Below, in pieces: positions 59,853-64,000 of a DNA stretch of 64,000 nt. Under the pieces are notes generated by a model. The model was given only the letters and a program-made list of their open reading frames with translations. It was not told the DNA's origin and ran no database searches. Made by a program: the position numbers and the translations under genes. The number at the start of each line of letters is the position of its first letter. Position 1 is the stretch's first letter. Source of the DNA: Granulicatella elegans (GTDB taxonomy: Bacteria; Bacillota; Bacilli; Lactobacillales; Aerococcaceae); the NCBI RefSeq assembly GCF_020735385.1, contig NZ_CP085953.1:1302001-1366000 (forward strand). Reading direction: 5' to 3'.

Positions 59853-61703
59853 TTAAGCTAATTCAATCGCTCCAAAACTATTTGGTCCTACTACAATTCC
59901 GTGAGGAGTAGGGTAAAATTCACCTTTTTGGTAAAGGCTATCTCCTGAATAGTTTGCAAGGAAATGAGCAGAATCATCTAAATTGATAATACATAGTAAT
60001 TTATCACGTTTATAAGCAATACAGCCATCTGTTACTTTAACGATGTCACAGTCTGCTTTAAAATCTTCTTGATGTTGATGTCTAAAGTTCGTTAATTCTT
60101 GATAGAATGCTAATACTTCATCATCTTTCTCGTTGAATTTGAAAGGCATACGATTATATGGATCTCTAAAGCCATACATACCAATTTCATCTCCATAGTA
60201 AATACAAGGAACACCAGGAAGAGTAAATTGAATAAAGGATGCGACAAAGAATCTTTCTTTTGCTAATTGATATTCACTAGCAGTCAGTTTATAATCTGGT
60301 CGTTTTTCAATAGGGAATTCTTCGGGTTTGTCAAACGCTAAAATCGTTAAAATTCTTTCTGTATCATGGCTCGATAATAAGTTCATTAAAACATCTAATG
60401 CGGGTTTTGGATAGTTTTCTAATAACTCTAGTAAAGCAAGAGAAAACTGACGGGCATCTTTATGTTTAACATAGCGAATAATCGCATTTCTCCAAGGATA
60501 ATTCATCACACTATCGAATTGTTTTCCTAAGAAATATCTTCTTCTTGTGTTGTAAGAGAATTTTGTCGTAGCATCTTCCCAAACTTCTCCTAATAAGAAG
60601 CAATCTGGATCTTCTTGTTTAGCAGACTTTCTTAATTGATCAATGAAACAATCAGGAAATTCATCGGCTACATCAATTCGCCATCCGCTAATACCTAAAC
60701 GTTGCCAATAAGGAATAACACCATTTTTAGCATTGAACATAAATTCTTGATACTCCTTATTTTCTTTGATAACAGTTGGTAAATTTGTGAATCCCCACCA
60801 TGATTGATACACATTTGGAAACTCATTAAACGTAAACCATGGATAATAAGGAGAATCTTGAGATTGAAAAGCTCCTATACTGTCATAATGTCCATAACGA
60901 TTGAAATATATACTATCTGCACCCGTATGGCTAAATACTCCATCTAATGTAATCCGAATATCTTGTTCTTTAAAATCTTTGCATAAATCTTTAAAGTCTT
61001 GAACAGTTCCTAAATAAGGATCCACATTAAAGTAATCAGAAGTAGAGTAGCGATGATTTTCAGAGCTTTCAACAATCGGATTTAAGTAAATACTATCAAT
61101 CTTCAATTGTTTAAAGTAAGGTAATTCTTCATGAATCCCTTTTAAATTTCCCATAAAGAAATCTTGTGCACGATAATCTTCATGTGTAATAGAAGAATAA
61201 GGAATAGCATTCCAGTCGTCATGTCTAATACGCATATCTTCATTCGCAGCAACGGTTGCTTGATAATGAGCACTCTTCTTAAAGCGGTCTGGGAAAATTT
61301 GATACATAATACTTCCTTTCATCCAGTCTGGTGTTTGGAAGTCCGCATCATAAACTGTTAATTGCCATGAAGCATAAGACTGTTCTTCCATAGTAAAGAC
61401 AGCATTAAATTCATGTTTTTTCAAATATCCGATAGAATCATCAAATGTGATTTCAAAATCGTAAAAATAAAGTCCAGTTTCTAATGCTGGAATGTTGGCA
61501 ATATATTTACGAAATTGTTCTTTTAATACATCAGTTGGTTCCAATGTATAAATATATTTTTGTTGTGTAAAATCATTCAATAAGTTTAATGAAATTTGTT
61601 TAAAATAAAAATCTTGGTGAACCCATACTTCAAAAAGAATGTCTTGAGAAGAAGAGACTGCACCTTTTGGATATTTATCTTGAAGAGGATTAAATTGAAT
61701 CAA
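59853..61703 (-). CDS. GH13 alpha-glycosidase (neopullulanase/maltogenic amylase-like)
   Basis: 616 residues without a signal peptide, so cytoplasmic. An N-terminal beta-sandwich (about 1-125, CBM34-like) is followed by the GH13 barrel. Conserved regions are LDGVFSHTG, GWRIDVADE with the nucleophile Asp, LLGEVWEDA with the acid/base Glu, and LSSHDTERI. It should hydrolyse maltodextrins, cyclodextrins or pullulan. The start is TTG at 61703 with GAAAGGAAG upstream; no in-frame ATG is close. It lies divergent from glgB, sharing a 284-base regulatory gap, so it probably serves the same glucan pool. Confidence 0.92.
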   Translation of the reverse strand: MIQFNPLQDKYPKGAVSSSQDILFEVWVHQDFYFKQISLNLLNDFTQQKYIYTLEPTDVLKEQFRKYIANIPALETGLYFYDFEITFDDSIGYLKKHEFNAVFTMEEQSYASWQLTVYDADFQTPDWMKGSIMYQIFPDRFKKSAHYQATVAANEDMRIRHDDWNAIPYSSITHEDYRAQDFFMGNLKGIHEELPYFKQLKIDSIYLNPIVESSENHRYSTSDYFNVDPYLGTVQDFKDLCKDFKEQDIRITLDGVFSHTGADSIYFNRYGHYDSIGAFQSQDSPYYPWFTFNEFPNVYQSWWGFTNLPTVIKENKEYQEFMFNAKNGVIPYWQRLGISGWRIDVADEFPDCFIDQLRKSAKQEDPDCFLLGEVWEDATTKFSYNTRRRYFLGKQFDSVMNYPWRNAIIRYVKHKDARQFSLALLELLENYPKPALDVLMNLLSSHDTERILTILAFDKPEEFPIEKRPDYKLTASEYQLAKERFFVASFIQFTLPGVPCIYYGDEIGMYGFRDPYNRMPFKFNEKDDEVLAFYQELTNFRHQHQEDFKADCDIVKVTDGCIAYKRDKLLCIINLDDSAHFLANYSGDSLYQKGEFYPTPHGIVVGPNSFGAIELA

Positions 61704-61869
61704 GAAATATCTTCCTTTCTTTTTATAAGCAATATTAAATTAATTGTAGTATAAAATGATAAAAAAAGAAATAGTTTGTGCGAAAAAGAATTTGAAACAT
61801 CTCAAAAAGATAAAACGCTTTACTTTTTTGTGGAAAAATGAAAAAAATATACGAAAAGTCACAACCTTA

Positions 61870-61947
61870 TGCTATAATTAACCCATAAGTAAACAGAAAC
61901 AAATGAAATAGCGCTTTTTTTATTAGCAGAAAATGAAAACGCTTTTT
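61870..61947 (+). promoter_or_regulatory. glgB promoter (extended -10) with cre site
   Basis: TGCTATAAT (61870-61878) is an extended -10. TGAAAACGCTTTTT (61934-61947) matches TGWAANCGNTNNCA at 12 of 14 and lies downstream of the start site, suiting CcpA repression. The remaining gap back to 61,704 is AT-rich and must also hold the amylase promoter, which I could not place firmly. Confidence 0.65.
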
Positions 61948-61987
61948 GTGAAAAGTAAAACGTATTGATAAAAAGGAGGATATTTCT

Positions 61988-63841
61988 ATGGATTATTCTT
62001 TGGATAAATATTTATTTCATGAGGGGAAAAACTTTCGGACGTATGAATTTTTTGGTTCGTTTCTTGATGGCAATCAATGTACCTTTAGAGTCTGGGCGCC
62101 ACATGCTCAAGCGGTTTTTGTTTCGGGTGATTTTTGTGGATGGGAACCAACAGTTCATGAATTAACAAGAATCAATAATGAAGGTATTTTTGAAGGAACT
62201 GTTTCAAATGTTCGCCCATATGATTCTTATAAATATGTGATTAAAGCTTCCGATGGAAGAGTGTTGTGGAAAGCAGATCCGTATGCAAGACATGCGCAAA
62301 CTCGTCCAGAATCAGCTTCTAAAGTATATGAAGATCAAAATTATTTATGGAAAGATGAAACATGGTTAAAACAAAGATCCATTCCTTTCCAACAACCAAT
62401 GAATATATATGAAGTTCATTTAGGCTCATGGAAGCGTGGAAAAAATGGAGAGTTTCTAAGTTATCGTCAATTAGCAGATACTTTAATTCCATATGTAAAG
62501 CAAATGCATTATACGCATATCGAATTACTGCCAATTACAGAATTTCCATATGATCCTTCTTGGGGGTATCAAGTGACAGGATACTTTGCTGTGACATCTC
62601 GTTTCGGAACTCCAGATGATTTTAAATATTTAATTGATAAAGCTCACCAAAATGGCATTGGCATTATTTTAGACTGGGTACCAGGACATTTTACAAAAGA
62701 TGAGTATGGTTTATATGAATTCGATGGAGAATGTTGTTATGAATACTCTGATGAACGTAAAAAAGAACATAAGTCATGGGGAACACGAGTATTTGACTAT
62801 GGACGTGGAGAAGTTTGTTCCTTCTTATTCTCTAGCGCTTGTTACTGGATTGAACAATTCCATTTGGATGGATTACGCGTAGATGCAGTAAGTTCTATGC
62901 TGTTTTTAGATTATGACCGTCCACAGCACTTAGCTGCTAAAAATATTTACGGTGGAAATGAGAATTTAGAAGTACTAGATTTCTTTAAAACATTAAATTA
63001 TTATGTTCAAGAAAATTATCCAGGTGTGATGATGATTGCAGAAGAAGCAACAGCTTATCCGAAAATTACTGCACCAATTCAAGACGGCGGACTTGGATTC
63101 CACTTCAAATGGAATATGGGATGGATGAATGACAGTTTAGATTATATTGAAGAAAATCCAATTTATCGTCAATGGTCTCATAACAAATTAACGTTCTCTA
63201 TGTGTTATGCATTTGTGGAAAGCTTTATTTTACCGATTTCTCATGATGAAGTCGTTCATTTGAAAAAATCATTATTAGATAAATTCCCAGTTGGTTATGA
63301 TGATAAATTTTCTAATTATAAAACATTTTTAGGATATATGTTTGCTCATCCAGGTAAAAAATTAACCTTTATGGGAACAGAAATTCCCCAATTTATCGAA
63401 TGGGATGAAAATAAAGAATTAGATTGGATGTTATTAGATTTCCCTTCTCATTATAATGCGCATCGATTCGCTCAAGAATTGAATCAGTATTATCGTAAAA
63501 CACCAGCTCTTTGGCAACAAGATGGAGGCTGGGAAGGATTTGAATGGCATGTAGTCGATGATGCTTCTCATAATGTATTTGCTTTTTCAAGAAAAGCTGC
63601 TGATGGTCAAGAAGTACTTGTCATTTCTAATTTTTCTGGAGAAAATTGGGAACAATATTCTATTGGATTCCATGATGAAAGAAGCTATAAAATGGCATTA
63701 AATTCAGATGCTAAAAAATTTGGCGGACAAGGCATTATTAATAGAAATTTAAAAACAAAACAACAACAATGTGGAGAATTCCCATATACACTTCAATTGA
63801 CGATACCAGCATTCTCAACAATGTATCTTGAGAAAAAATAA
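61988..63841 (+). CDS. glgB: 1,4-alpha-glucan branching enzyme
   Basis: 617 residues. An N-terminal CBM48 domain (about 25-125, RVWAPHAQAVFVSGDF) precedes the GH13 barrel, with DWVPGHFTKD, GLRVDAVSSML holding the nucleophile Asp, MMIAEEATAYP with the acid/base Glu, and LPISHDEVVH. It makes alpha-1,6 branches in glycogen. Start ATG 61988 follows AAAAGGAGG. glgC follows after a 41-base gap. Confidence 0.97.
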   Translation: MDYSLDKYLFHEGKNFRTYEFFGSFLDGNQCTFRVWAPHAQAVFVSGDFCGWEPTVHELTRINNEGIFEGTVSNVRPYDSYKYVIKASDGRVLWKADPYARHAQTRPESASKVYEDQNYLWKDETWLKQRSIPFQQPMNIYEVHLGSWKRGKNGEFLSYRQLADTLIPYVKQMHYTHIELLPITEFPYDPSWGYQVTGYFAVTSRFGTPDDFKYLIDKAHQNGIGIILDWVPGHFTKDEYGLYEFDGECCYEYSDERKKEHKSWGTRVFDYGRGEVCSFLFSSACYWIEQFHLDGLRVDAVSSMLFLDYDRPQHLAAKNIYGGNENLEVLDFFKTLNYYVQENYPGVMMIAEEATAYPKITAPIQDGGLGFHFKWNMGWMNDSLDYIEENPIYRQWSHNKLTFSMCYAFVESFILPISHDEVVHLKKSLLDKFPVGYDDKFSNYKTFLGYMFAHPGKKLTFMGTEIPQFIEWDENKELDWMLLDFPSHYNAHRFAQELNQYYRKTPALWQQDGGWEGFEWHVVDDASHNVFAFSRKAADGQEVLVISNFSGENWEQYSIGFHDERSYKMALNSDAKKFGGQGIINRNLKTKQQQCGEFPYTLQLTIPAFSTMYLEKK

Positions 63842-63882
63842 ATATTTTATTCTGAAAAAATAATAATGTGGGGGATAAACAG

Positions 63883-64000
63883 ATGGCAAGAAAGAAAGAA
63901 ATGGTTGCAATGTTATTAGCAGGAGGCCAGGGGACTAGATTACAAGTCTTAACGCAAGATATGGCAAAACCTGCAGTACCGTATGGTGGAAAGTATCGTA
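63883..64000 (+). CDS. glgC: Glucose-1-phosphate adenylyltransferase (partial, runs off the window)
   Basis: The first 39 codons are visible. They read [18 protein letters not shown] and then [12 protein letters not shown], the pyrophosphorylase loop and substrate-binding start of GlgC. The enzyme makes ADP-glucose for GlgA. Start ATG 63883 follows GGGGGAT. It is cut by the window edge, so completeness and the expected glgD partner cannot be judged. Confidence 0.93.
   Translation, partial: MARKKEMVAMLLAGGQGTRLQVLTQDMAKPAVPYGGKYR

Noticed and set aside
61810-61823. Second cre site in the amylase-glgB gap
   Set aside because: The ATAAAACGCTTTAC-like sequence has about four mismatches to the consensus. 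Kept only as a remark.
1-64000. CRISPR arrays, prophage, transposons, tRNA or rRNA genes
   Set aside because: No regularly spaced repeats, integrase or transposase frames, or cloverleaf/rRNA sequences were found on reading.

Overview
This window is AT-rich bacterial chromosome from a low-GC Gram-positive organism, most likely a member of the Lactobacillales. Carnobacteriaceae or Aerococcaceae (for example a Granulicatella-like organism) is my best guess, but it is an inference. The supporting signs are AGGAGG-type ribosome binding sites, a T-box ahead of thrS, the dnaB-dnaI-thrS order, a full comG operon, DUF1827 beside ptsHI, CcpA-type cre sites, and a vex/vnc locus in the gene order known from Streptococcus pneumoniae. 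No phage, insertion sequence, CRISPR array, rRNA or tRNA gene was seen.

Region by region. 1-13,953: the end of dnaB, dnaI, T-box-controlled thrS, a MATE exporter, a dGTPase, an M42 peptidase, DegV, a DJ-1 protein, perR with a polysaccharide deacetylase, rpsO, an S51 peptidase, a broken GNAT gene and trhO. 14,078-22,718: vanZ-like gene, comGA-GG pseudopilus operon, rodZ, pgsA, cinA and recA with an SOS box. Together these point to natural competence. 22,911-27,769: a CovRS/ArlRS-like two-component system, 5-formyl-THF cyclo-ligase, rhomboid protease, glucokinase and a rhodanese-like protein without its cysteine. 27,770-28,283: a gene-free stretch with two PyrR-binding-loop look-alikes and a structured element that recurs at about 58.9 kb. 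28,284-32,819: DUF1827, ptsHI, an ECF transporter S component and coaBC.

33,046-46,585 is a surface glycopolymer cluster. The first three genes (initiating sugar transferase, aminotransferase, 4,6-dehydratase) would make and load a UDP-4-amino-4,6-dideoxy-HexNAc sugar. Next come two glycosyltransferases, two LytR-CpsA-Psr ligases, a TarI/TarJ pair for CDP-ribitol, a LicD-fold transferase, a Wzy-like polymerase and a Wzz-like protein whose C-terminus looks like a degenerate BY-kinase. The gene content resembles the pneumococcal-type teichoic acid pathway more than the poly(glycerol/ribitol-P) pathway of Bacillus or Staphylococcus. No flippase gene lies in the cluster.

46,699-52,159 is vex1-vex2-vex3-vncR-vncS. 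A direct repeat with 11-bp phasing sits where the -35 of the first promoter should be, as expected for an OmpR-family activator. 52,271-54,898 is dinG. The window ends with glycogen metabolism: glgA-glgP, a DUF554 gene, a convergent GH13 amylase, and glgB-glgC (glgC cut by the window edge), with cre sites ahead of both glg units.
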